Of a stretch of 8,236 nucleotides of DNA, positions 1-5,890 are shown in pieces (position 1 is the stretch's first letter; each line of letters begins with the position of its first letter). The position numbers and the translations under genes are program-made. The notes below the pieces were generated by a model. The model saw only the letters and a list, made by a program, of their open reading frames with translations. It had not been told where the DNA came from and did not search any database. Origin of the DNA: Rhodospirillales bacterium (lineage in GTDB: Bacteria > Pseudomonadota > Alphaproteobacteria > Rhodospirillales > JAOUPW01); contig JAOUPW010000059.1 of assembly GCA_029879665.1 (NCBI GenBank), positions 1 to 8,236 of the forward strand. The letters are read 5' to 3'.

Positions 1-1473
1 CAGCAACCGATGGCCTTATTGTTCGTCGCCCTGGCCGCCTTGATCGGCGTTATCGTCGGCGCCCTGCCCGGATTAACCGCGCCCACGGCCATCGCCTTGC
101 TGATGCCGGTGACGTTTTATCTCGAACCGCTGGTTGCCTTGGCGTTCCTCTATGTGATCGGAAAATCCGGCCGGTTTGGCGGATCGATTTCGGCGATCCT
201 GTTCAATACCCCCGGCACCGCGGCGTCGGCGGCAACCATGTTGGACGGCAATCCGCTGACCCGGCAGGGCAAGTCCGGAAAAGCCCTGAAAATGGCGGCG
301 TTGGCTTCGGTGTTCGGCGACACCACCGGCGAGTTGTTGTTGATCTTCGGAGCCTCGGCCATCGCCACGCTTACCGCGACTTTCGGACCACCGGAATTCT
401 TTTCGATTTATCTGATGGCCTTCGTCATCATTGGCAGCGTCGTCGGAAAGTCGATCGTCAAAGGTTTGCTGAGCACACTGTTCGGCGCTCTGGTTTCGCT
501 GGTCGGCATGGATCCGATTTCCGCCGAACCCCGCCTGACCATGGGCTTGCTGGAATTGGAAAGCGGCTTTTCCCTGGTTCCCCTTTTGATCGGCATTTTC
601 GTGATGTCGGAAATCATGTACAACGCCGAGGAAACTCTGTCCGGACATGTTCGCAAATTCATCATGGTTGATTCGAAAGACCGCGATTCGAACCGCGTTA
701 CCTGGGCCGAATTCAAGCGGTGCCTTCCGGTCATGATCCGGTCTTCGGTCCTGGGATCCTTGATCGGCATTATTCCGGGATTGGGCTCCCCGGTCGCCTG
801 TTTCGTTGCCTACAGCGAGGAAAAGCGCCGCGCGCCCAACAAGGAAGCATGGGGCACCGGGGTTCTGGAAGGCGTCGCCGCTCCCGAATCCGCCAACAAC
901 GCGGTGTCCGGACCAAGCATGATTCCCCTGCTTACCCTCGGCGTGCCGGGCAGCACCATTGCCGCGATCCTGATCGGCGTTTTTCTGATTCACGGTATCC
1001 AGGTCGGCCCGACCATCTTCGAAACCGCCCATGATCTTGTTTTTGGCCTGTTCGCCTGCGGCTTGATCGGTATCGCGCTTTACGGTCTGATCGGTTATTT
1101 CGGCGGTCCGCTGATCGGCCGGCTCGTCGCCCTGCTGTCGCCGCGAATTATCTATCCCTTTATTTTCCTCACCGCGTTTATTGCCGCCTACTCGGCCCGT
1201 TCCAGCGTCTCCGACGTCGTCATCATGCTGATCTTCGGCATCATCGGTTACATTATGCGCAAGTTCGATTTCGCCCCGGCGGCGTTTATCATCGCCTTTG
1301 TCCTGGCCAAGGGCGCAGAGGAATCTTACCGCCAGTCGCTTTTACTCTCTGACGCCGGAAACGGAATCTTTCTCGACCGACCGATCGCGCTCGGGTTCAT
1401 GGCGTTGGGACTTTTCGTTGTGATTTGGCGTTCCGTTGCCACCCTGAGGGCCGGCCTTAATCCCAGCGGCTAA
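1..1473 (+). CDS. tctA: Tripartite tricarboxylate transporter permease, TctA family (5' partial)
   Basis: This is the large membrane subunit of a tripartite tricarboxylate (TTT) transporter, which works with a small membrane subunit (TctB) and a periplasmic binding protein (TctC) to import organic acids using an ion gradient. Visible family marks, numbered from the ATG at 10, are an early PGLTAP loop near residue 20, FGGSISAILFNTPGT with a DGNP turn at about 57-82, and a second half with IIPGLGSP, then EGVAAPESANNAVSG and LTLGVPGST at about 254-318. The rest is a series of about ten or more hydrophobic segments. The frame stays open through positions 1-9 (Gln-Gln-Pro), and the family normally has about 20-30 more residues with a first membrane segment. 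The true start is therefore probably upstream, and the ATG at 10 is only the first Met in view. No tctB or tctC is in view; they may lie to the left. The symbol names the family, not a proven citrate substrate. It ends interlocked with the convergent racemase-family gene. Confidence 0.93.
   Translation, partial: QQPMALLFVALAALIGVIVGALPGLTAPTAIALLMPVTFYLEPLVALAFLYVIGKSGRFGGSISAILFNTPGTAASAATMLDGNPLTRQGKSGKALKMAALASVFGDTTGELLLIFGASAIATLTATFGPPEFFSIYLMAFVIIGSVVGKSIVKGLLSTLFGALVSLVGMDPISAEPRLTMGLLELESGFSLVPLLIGIFVMSEIMYNAEETLSGHVRKFIMVDSKDRDSNRVTWAEFKRCLPVMIRSSVLGSLIGIIPGLGSPVACFVAYSEEKRRAPNKEAWGTGVLEGVAAPESANNAVSGPSMIPLLTLGVPGSTIAAILIGVFLIHGIQVGPTIFETAHDLVFGLFACGLIGIALYGLIGYFGGPLIGRLVALLSPRIIYPFIFLTAFIAAYSARSSVSDVVIMLIFGIIGYIMRKFDFAPAAFIIAFVLAKGAEESYRQSLLLSDAGNGIFLDRPIALGFMALGLFVVIWRSVATLRAGLNPSG
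1470..1473. other. Interlocked stop codons of convergent genes (CTAA)
   Basis: The plus-strand TctA gene ends with TAA at 1471-1473 and the minus-strand racemase-family gene ends with TAG read from 1472 to 1470. The two genes thus overlap by 4 bp, leaving no space for a terminator between them. Confidence 0.9.
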
Positions 1474-2330
1474 AACACTTTCTTGCGGCGCCATTTTTTC
1501 GGGTGCGCGCTGGGGAACATCAACCCGCTGGCATCCACCCCCAGGTCGACCATCAATTTTGCCATCGTGATCGCGCAGCTATAGCCTTCGAGCACCGGAA
1601 TTTCCCAGCCCAGGTCATCCAGCCGCTGTTGCAAAATGGGCTTCAACCAAAACGACGCGGAACAGCCGAAGGTAATGACCTCGGCGCCGTCTTCCTCGAT
1701 CGCCGCCACCGCCTCGGTCACCGCGGCCTCAACCATCTCGGATTCTTCGCCCCGCTGGGCTTTTTCCCGTTCCTTGTAACATTGCCGTTCCAGATCGGCG
1801 CCAGGGCGTGGCAGGGGAAAATTGACGTTGCGGATGGATGCGCAACGGCTATCGAACCGGTTTCGCACAATCAGGTCGTAGTAATACATGTTGTGGATTT
1901 CGGCCATGTCTATCACCGAAAACTTGTTCCCGAGCATGGATGCCACATGCATCTGGGACGTCGCGCATGAGGTCACCGGGATGCCATACTGGCGCCCGAT
2001 CTCCTTTGCTCCGAAGACCCCGGGCTCGCCGCCGCCGAGCAGGACGATGGCGTTGTATTTACCGCTTTCGCAGGCTTCTCGCACGATCGGCAGACGGCCC
2101 GCCGCGACGATTTCGAATTCTTCCCGGCTTTCCACCGGCCAATCGCCGTAGGTCGCCAACGGCCCATGATGCAGGTCCCAATCGACGTCTTCGAGGTAAG
2201 GCTTGACCGTTTCATGGTTCATCAGCCTTTTTTCTTTCGGCCCATCGACCGGACGGTGCAGATATTTCGAATCCTTCGGCAGGCTGAAAGCGTTGACAAG
2301 AAAAAATCTGTACTTTGCGGATGAAGCCAT
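1470..2330 (-). CDS. Aspartate/glutamate/hydantoin racemase-family protein, first Cys position occupied by Gly
   Basis: This 286-residue cytoplasmic protein resembles the Asp/Glu/hydantoin racemase superfamily, whose members epimerise or isomerise small acids, hydantoins or maleate with two facing cysteines. The N-terminus YRFFLVNAF fits the first beta strand. Then come HGPLATYGD (55-63), IVLLGGGEPG (95-104), IPVTSCATSQMH (117-128), and GAEVITFGCSASFW (215-228) holding the C-terminal catalytic-type Cys223. In hydantoin racemases the first Cys sits in a GCFGDPG-like loop; here the aligned loop is LGGGEPG, with Gly at about 99. Cys122, 20-odd residues later, and Cys86 are nearby but not in that position. 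At 286 residues it is longer than the usual 220-250, with an extension between strand 1 and the HGP loop. The start is supported by AAGGAAG at 2336-2342. It follows the cupin gene after 19 nt and is the last gene of the minus-strand run. The family is fairly sure; the reaction is unknown and it may not be a racemase. Confidence 0.85.
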   Translation of the reverse strand: MASSAKYRFFLVNAFSLPKDSKYLHRPVDGPKEKRLMNHETVKPYLEDVDWDLHHGPLATYGDWPVESREEFEIVAAGRLPIVREACESGKYNAIVLLGGGEPGVFGAKEIGRQYGIPVTSCATSQMHVASMLGNKFSVIDMAEIHNMYYYDLIVRNRFDSRCASIRNVNFPLPRPGADLERQCYKEREKAQRGEESEMVEAAVTEAVAAIEEDGAEVITFGCSASFWLKPILQQRLDDLGWEIPVLEGYSCAITMAKLMVDLGVDASGLMFPSAHPKKWRRKKVF

Positions 2331-2335
2331 GATTT

Positions 2336-2342
2336 CTTCCTT
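2336..2342 (-). promoter_or_regulatory. Ribosome binding site of the racemase-family gene
   Basis: On the minus strand AAGGAAG lies 5 nt before the ATG at 2330 (AGGA core about 7 nt away). It supports this start over a later Met (residue 37), which would remove the first beta strand. Confidence 0.65.
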
Positions 2343-2349
2343 GGTTTCT

Positions 2350-2694
2350 TCAATCCATCGAATCGAATCTTTGCGCGGACATGTCTTCGCCGTAACGAAC
2401 CCGGAACAAGAGAGTCCGCTCCTGACCGTTTATATATTCGTGGATTTCTCCTTCCGGGTGGACGATGAACGACCCCGGGGTTACCGGCACCGTCCGTCCC
2501 GACGTCCGCATCGTTCCGCCACCTTGATAACAGAAATAGATTTCCGTCGCGTTGGGATGGCAATGAATGGGGCTGGCCTGCCCCGGCTCCCAACACGCAA
2601 CGGTAAAATCCCCGTCATCGGATGTTCCAAGAATTTTCTCGACATGTTTTTTCGGGTCGAATTCCTGTTCTTCCGCCAAACTAAAAACTAACAT
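2350..2694 (-). CDS. Single-domain cupin protein
   Basis: This is a small beta-barrel cupin of 114 residues. Both cupin motifs are intact. Numbered from the chosen start, motif 1 is PGQASPIHCHPNATE with metal-ligand candidates His44, His46 and Glu51. Motif 2 is PGSFIVHPEGEIHEYIN, which matches G-x5-PxG-x2-H-x3-N exactly and supplies His85. A 3-His/1-Glu metal site is therefore expected. Such proteins serve as dioxygenases, isomerases, lyases or ligand sensors, and the sequence does not separate these. There is no signal peptide, so it should be cytoplasmic. The start at 2694 is chosen over an in-frame ATG at 2706 because GGAGG lies 5 nt before the former, whereas the latter overlaps that same GGAGG and has no ribosome site of its own. 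It lies 46 nt after the SDR gene and 19 nt before the racemase-family gene, which suggests co-expression and a shared pathway. Confidence 0.9.
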   Translation of the reverse strand: MLVFSLAEEQEFDPKKHVEKILGTSDDGDFTVACWEPGQASPIHCHPNATEIYFCYQGGGTMRTSGRTVPVTPGSFIVHPEGEIHEYINGQERTLLFRVRYGEDMSAQRFDSMD

Positions 2695-2697
2695 TTT

Positions 2698-2704
2698 CCC
2701 CTCC
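2698..2704 (-). promoter_or_regulatory. Ribosome binding site that sets the cupin start
   Basis: The minus strand reads GGAGGGG AAA ATG, with the GGAGG core 5 nt before the ATG at 2694. The upstream ATG (2706-2704) shares its G with this site (ATGGAGGGG) and so is unlikely to be the start. Confidence 0.75.
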
Positions 2705-2740
2705 ATAATTATGTTTGAAAGCTCATCGGCCGGCGGCAGT

Positions 2741-3517
2741 TCAGATCACCGTCAAACCGCCGTCAATAACGAGCGTGTGCCCAGTGATTGAAATCGCGCC
2801 CGGACCGGCGAGATAGAGTACCCCATCGGAAATTTCAGATGGTTCGGGGCAGCGTCCCATGGGGATACGGGCGAGCATGCGTGCCCGTTGCGCCGGGTCC
2901 TTGTGCATTTCGGCGCGCGATTCGGTGAGCACCAGCGTCGGCGCGATAGCGTTTACGCAAATATTTTGCTCTGCCCATTCAACCCCCAGCATCCGGGTCA
3001 TCTGAATCATGCCGCCTTTGGAGGTGCCGTAAACCGACCGCCCCGCGAACCCGGTCATGCCATGGGTCGAGGCGATGTTGATAATGGCGCCGCCGCGGTC
3101 TTCGTCCATGCAGTGTCGGGCAAAGCGGCAGGACAGGAAATAGGCCCCCTTCAGGTTGCCGTTGACCACGTCGTCCCATTCTTCCCAGGTCACCTCGACC
3201 GCCGGCTTAAGAAGCGTACGGGCGGCATTGTTCACCAGCACGTCGAGTCCGCCAAGGCCGCGGACGGCGGCTTTGAAACCCTGTTCGATGCTGTCTTCGG
3301 ATTTAAGTTCCAGGGCAATGGGCACCGCCGTCACGTCCTTGAGATCAGGGTGCGCCATCACTTCGTCCAGCCTGCCGATATCGCGGGACGTGAGTGCCAG
3401 ATTGTAACCGGCGCGCGCCATAGCCAGGGCGATATCGCGGCCCAGGCCGGTCGAGGCCCCGGTGATAAGCGCCCGTCGGGGGCCGCTGGTACGGTCTGTT
3501 TTTTTATTTTCGCTCAC
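2741..3517 (-). CDS. SDR-family NAD(P)-dependent oxidoreductase (classical type)
   Basis: This classical short-chain dehydrogenase/reductase has 258 residues from the chosen GTG start, a typical length. It carries the cofactor motif TGASTGLG (19-26), NNAA (96-99), the structural Asn in VNGNLKG (Asn121), catalytic Ser150 in NIAST, and Tyr163 and Lys167 of YGTSK. It ends with the usual IDGG near the C-terminus. The basic residue after strand 2 (LTSRD) with no acidic residue at the strand end suggests NADP(H), by inference. The expected reaction is oxidation or reduction of a hydroxyl/keto group on a small molecule; the substrate is unknown. The usual PG after the NAIAP stretch is replaced by PT. 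The GTG start is preferred to an in-frame TTG at 3544 because GGGGAG precedes the GTG by 9 nt and the family N-terminus needs few residues before the first strand. It lies about 101 nt after the second ABC ATPase and heads the three-enzyme set. Confidence 0.93.
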   Translation of the reverse strand: MSENKKTDRTSGPRRALITGASTGLGRDIALAMARAGYNLALTSRDIGRLDEVMAHPDLKDVTAVPIALELKSEDSIEQGFKAAVRGLGGLDVLVNNAARTLLKPAVEVTWEEWDDVVNGNLKGAYFLSCRFARHCMDEDRGGAIINIASTHGMTGFAGRSVYGTSKGGMIQMTRMLGVEWAEQNICVNAIAPTLVLTESRAEMHKDPAQRARMLARIPMGRCPEPSEISDGVLYLAGPGAISITGHTLVIDGGLTVI

Positions 3518-3526
3518 GTGCAAAGT

Positions 3527-3532
3527 CTCCCC
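3527..3532 (-). promoter_or_regulatory. Ribosome binding site supporting a GTG start for the SDR gene
   Basis: The minus strand reads GGGGAG followed by 9 nt and then GTG (3517-3515). An in-frame TTG lies upstream of it at 3544, inside a T-rich stretch with no ribosome site in front of it. Confidence 0.55.
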
Positions 3533-3542
3533 AACTATCCGC

Positions 3543-3567
3543 AAAAATCCGTGAGGGACGATCGGAT
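3543..3567 (-). terminator. Weak hairpin with T-run between the ATPase and SDR genes (possible weak terminator)
   Basis: On the minus strand ATCCG (3567-3563) pairs with CGGAT (3551-3547) across an 11-nt loop, and a TTTTT run at 3547-3543 follows (its first T is in the stem). The stem is only 5 bp and the loop is long, so full termination is doubtful. It lies in the longest gap between the transporter and enzyme genes, where a boundary or partial read-through would make sense. I saw no convincing promoter in the same gap. Confidence 0.2.
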
Positions 3568-3618
3568 GCCGCGCCTGGCTTTTGTATTCTTAAATCCGGG
3601 GTAAGGCCGGAAAAAACC

Positions 3619-4761
3619 CTACTCGGTTAAACACAGGCCATGTTCAGGGCGAAACGAGAGAAAAACCGACTGTCCCGCAACAAGTTGTTCGTAGTGGTCG
3701 ATCTGGATACAGACCTCATAGCGCCCGACCTGGACACGGCATTCAAGAAAATTGCCGAGATAAACCGTATCGATGACCTTGCCTTCAAAGGTATTTCCTT
3801 GGCTCTGGCCGTCCGGGCGCTGAAGGTTGACCAGAATGTCTTCAGGCCGCAAACATAGATGAAGAGTCTGTCCAGCGACCGCGCCTTCGCCGCCCAATGA
3901 CTGGATCCGCAACGGGGCAAGGCCCTCGCCCAGGGAAATTTCCACGTCGCACAAGGCGCCGCTGCGGCCCAGCAGAACGCCTTCCATCAGATTTGCTACG
4001 CCGATGAATTTCGCCACAAACACGTTGGCGGGATGCGCGTAAATGGTCTTGGGATCGCCGATTTGTTGAATTACGCCCTTGTCCATCACCACGATCCGGT
4101 CGCTCATCACCAAGGCTTCGGATTGGTCGTGCGTAACGAAAATAGAGGTGATCCCTACTTCGCGTTGAAGGCGGACGATTTCAATGCGCATTTGTTCGCG
4201 CAATTTGGCGTCAAGATTGGAAAGCGGCTCGTCGAACAGCACCACTTTGGGTTCGTAAACGATGGCCCGGGCCAAGGCGACCCGTTGACGTTGGCCGCCG
4301 GAAAGTTTGGTCGCGAAGCGGTCGGCGAGTTGATCAAGGCCGACCAGTTCGAGAACCCGGTCGGTTTTCCTTTTTATTTCGGCCGCGGGCGCTTGGCGCA
4401 CCCGTAGGCCGTAGGCGACATTGTCAAACACAGTCATGTGCGGCCAGACCGCGTAGCTCTGGAACACCATTCCGATGTTGCGATCCTCGGGGGTGAGATA
4501 GATGTCGCGTTCGATCGAAGCGACGATTTCTCCGCCGATACGAATTTCGCCCGCGTTCAACCGCTCCAGTCCCGCGACACAGCGGAGCGTCGTCGTCTTC
4601 CCGCAGCCCGACGGCCCCAGCAGGGTCACGAATTCCCCTTGCGCCACCGACAGGCTGACATCGTTCACCGCCTTCTCGGTACCGAAATACTTAAACAGGT
4701 GGTCAACTTCGACCGTGCCGCTTCTTGGATCAGTCTTGGATTCGATTTGTGGGCCGGTCAT
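3619..4761 (-). CDS. ABC transporter ATP-binding protein (second of two), PotA/FbpC/UgpC-like
   Basis: This 380-residue ATPase subunit of an ABC importer acts at the inner face of the membrane. The order of motifs is complete: Walker A GPSGCGKTT (49-57), Q-loop Gln101 in GMVFQSYAVWPHM, signature LSGGQ (153-157), Walker B VVLFDE (173-178) with the D-loop SNLD, and switch His211 in VTHDQSEA. A C-terminal region from about 250 has the KFIGVANL and LRPEDI marks of a TOBE-type regulatory domain, as in importers for iron(III), polyamines and sugars. Its ATG overlaps the stop codon of the preceding ATPase gene (ATGA at 4758-4761). No strong ribosome site is seen, so translational coupling is likely. 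It differs clearly from its neighbour outside the motifs, and all catalytic residues are present, so a heterodimer with two active sites is possible. The substrate cannot be told from this subunit. Confidence 0.95.
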   Translation of the reverse strand: MTGPQIESKTDPRSGTVEVDHLFKYFGTEKAVNDVSLSVAQGEFVTLLGPSGCGKTTTLRCVAGLERLNAGEIRIGGEIVASIERDIYLTPEDRNIGMVFQSYAVWPHMTVFDNVAYGLRVRQAPAAEIKRKTDRVLELVGLDQLADRFATKLSGGQRQRVALARAIVYEPKVVLFDEPLSNLDAKLREQMRIEIVRLQREVGITSIFVTHDQSEALVMSDRIVVMDKGVIQQIGDPKTIYAHPANVFVAKFIGVANLMEGVLLGRSGALCDVEISLGEGLAPLRIQSLGGEGAVAGQTLHLCLRPEDILVNLQRPDGQSQGNTFEGKVIDTVYLGNFLECRVQVGRYEVCIQIDHYEQLVAGQSVFLSFRPEHGLCLTE

Positions 4762-5867
4762 GGCTGCACCGCCAGCGTGTGTTCGGGATCAAAACTCAGG
4801 TAGACCTTGTCGCCTTCCCGGAGGCCGGCGCGGGGGTGGGACAGGATTTTCCACTCGAAATTACCCCAGCGCACGCGGCAGTCGACGCAATTGCCGAGAA
4901 AGATTGCCTGAATCACTTCGCCCTCGATGTGGGCTCCGCCGTTCTTTTCGCGCACGGCTCGCACGTTTTCGGGCCGCACCGAAAGAACCACGCCATCGCC
5001 TTCGCCGATACCCGCGCCCAGGATGCAGGGCAGCCGGATCCGCGATCCGTTTTCCACGACTTCGACCTCGCCGCGCCCGGCGCCGGTAACCTGGGCAACG
5101 TGTCCCTTGAGCAGGTTTGCGACACCGATGAAGTTGCTGACATAGCCGTTTACGGGTTGGGAATAAATCTCAAGCGGGCCGCCCTTCTGTTCGATGCGGC
5201 CCTTGCTCATGACGATAATTTCGTCACTCATGACCAGGGCTTCGGATTGATCGTGGGTCACATAGACAGAGGTGATCCCAACTTCGTTCTGAATCCGTTT
5301 AAGCTCGACACGCATTTGTTCGCGCAACTTGAGGTCAAGGTTGGAAAGCGGCTCATCGAAAAGCAGCAGGCGCGGCCGCGAGACGATCGCGCGCGCGAGG
5401 GAGGCGCGCTGCTGCTGGCCGCCCGAAAGCTGGGTGGCCAGCTTATTGGCCATTTCGGTCAGGCCGACCAGGGCAAGAACATCGGCGACGCGGCTGTCGA
5501 TTTCGGGGCGCTCGATTTTGCGAATCTCCAGTGGATAGGCCACGTTCTCGGCGACCGTCATGTGCGGCCAGATCGCGTAACTTTGAAAGACCATCCCAAT
5601 ATCGCGCTTTTCGGGCGGCAGGAAAATATTATTCGCCGGCGACGTAAAGACGACGTCGCCCACCTGGATATGGCCGGCATCGATGGTATGCAGGCCAGCG
5701 ATACTCATCAACGTGGTGGTTTTTCCGCATCCGGATGGGCCAAGCAAGGTGAGGAATTTGCCTTCCGCAAGATTAATGGAAAGGTCGTCCACGGCCCGGT
5801 CGTCGCCGAATAACTTGACGAGATTCCGAACCTGTAAATATGCGCCTGATGCGTTCTCGGTGTTCAT
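4758..5867 (-). CDS. ABC transporter ATP-binding protein (first of two), PotA/FbpC/UgpC-like
   Basis: This 369-residue ATPase subunit has Walker A GPSGCGKTT (43-51), Q-loop Gln95 in GMVFQSYAIWPHM, signature LSGGQ (147-151), Walker B LLLFDE (167-172), SNLD D-loop, and switch His205. The C-terminal TOBE-like part carries NFIGVANLL, VRPENV and a closing YLSFDPEHTL. It lies 23 nt after the permease stop and overlaps the next ATPase by 4 nt, so the three are surely co-transcribed. The ribosome site is poor: the best AGGAA (5882-5886) is about 14 nt from the ATG, so the start could be helped by coupling to the permease. Its closest relative in the window is the next gene, with matching residues through the Walker B to H-loop region, pointing to an old tandem duplication or to recruitment of a second family member. 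Confidence 0.95.
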   Translation of the reverse strand: MNTENASGAYLQVRNLVKLFGDDRAVDDLSINLAEGKFLTLLGPSGCGKTTTLMSIAGLHTIDAGHIQVGDVVFTSPANNIFLPPEKRDIGMVFQSYAIWPHMTVAENVAYPLEIRKIERPEIDSRVADVLALVGLTEMANKLATQLSGGQQQRASLARAIVSRPRLLLFDEPLSNLDLKLREQMRVELKRIQNEVGITSVYVTHDQSEALVMSDEIIVMSKGRIEQKGGPLEIYSQPVNGYVSNFIGVANLLKGHVAQVTGAGRGEVEVVENGSRIRLPCILGAGIGEGDGVVLSVRPENVRAVREKNGGAHIEGEVIQAIFLGNCVDCRVRWGNFEWKILSHPRAGLREGDKVYLSFDPEHTLAVQP

Positions 5868-5890
5868 GCCGCCAACTGATATTCCTGCGA

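Noticed and set aside
73..1032. Long open frame (319 codons) on the minus strand, antisense to the TctA gene
   Set aside because: The product is rich in Gln, Arg, Gly, His and Asp with no recognisable fold or motif, the pattern of an antisense shadow in G+C-rich coding DNA; the plus-strand frame is clearly TctA.
3588..3616. TCCGG/CCGGA mini-hairpin right after the second ATPase gene as a terminator
   Set aside because: The stem is only about 5 bp with a 7-nt loop, and the T-run lies before it, not after it, on the minus strand.
4725..5813. 362-codon open frame on the plus strand, antisense to the first ATPase gene
   Set aside because: Its composition (many Asp, His, Gly, Gln and Ala) mirrors the opposite strand; the minus-strand frame has every ABC ATPase motif.
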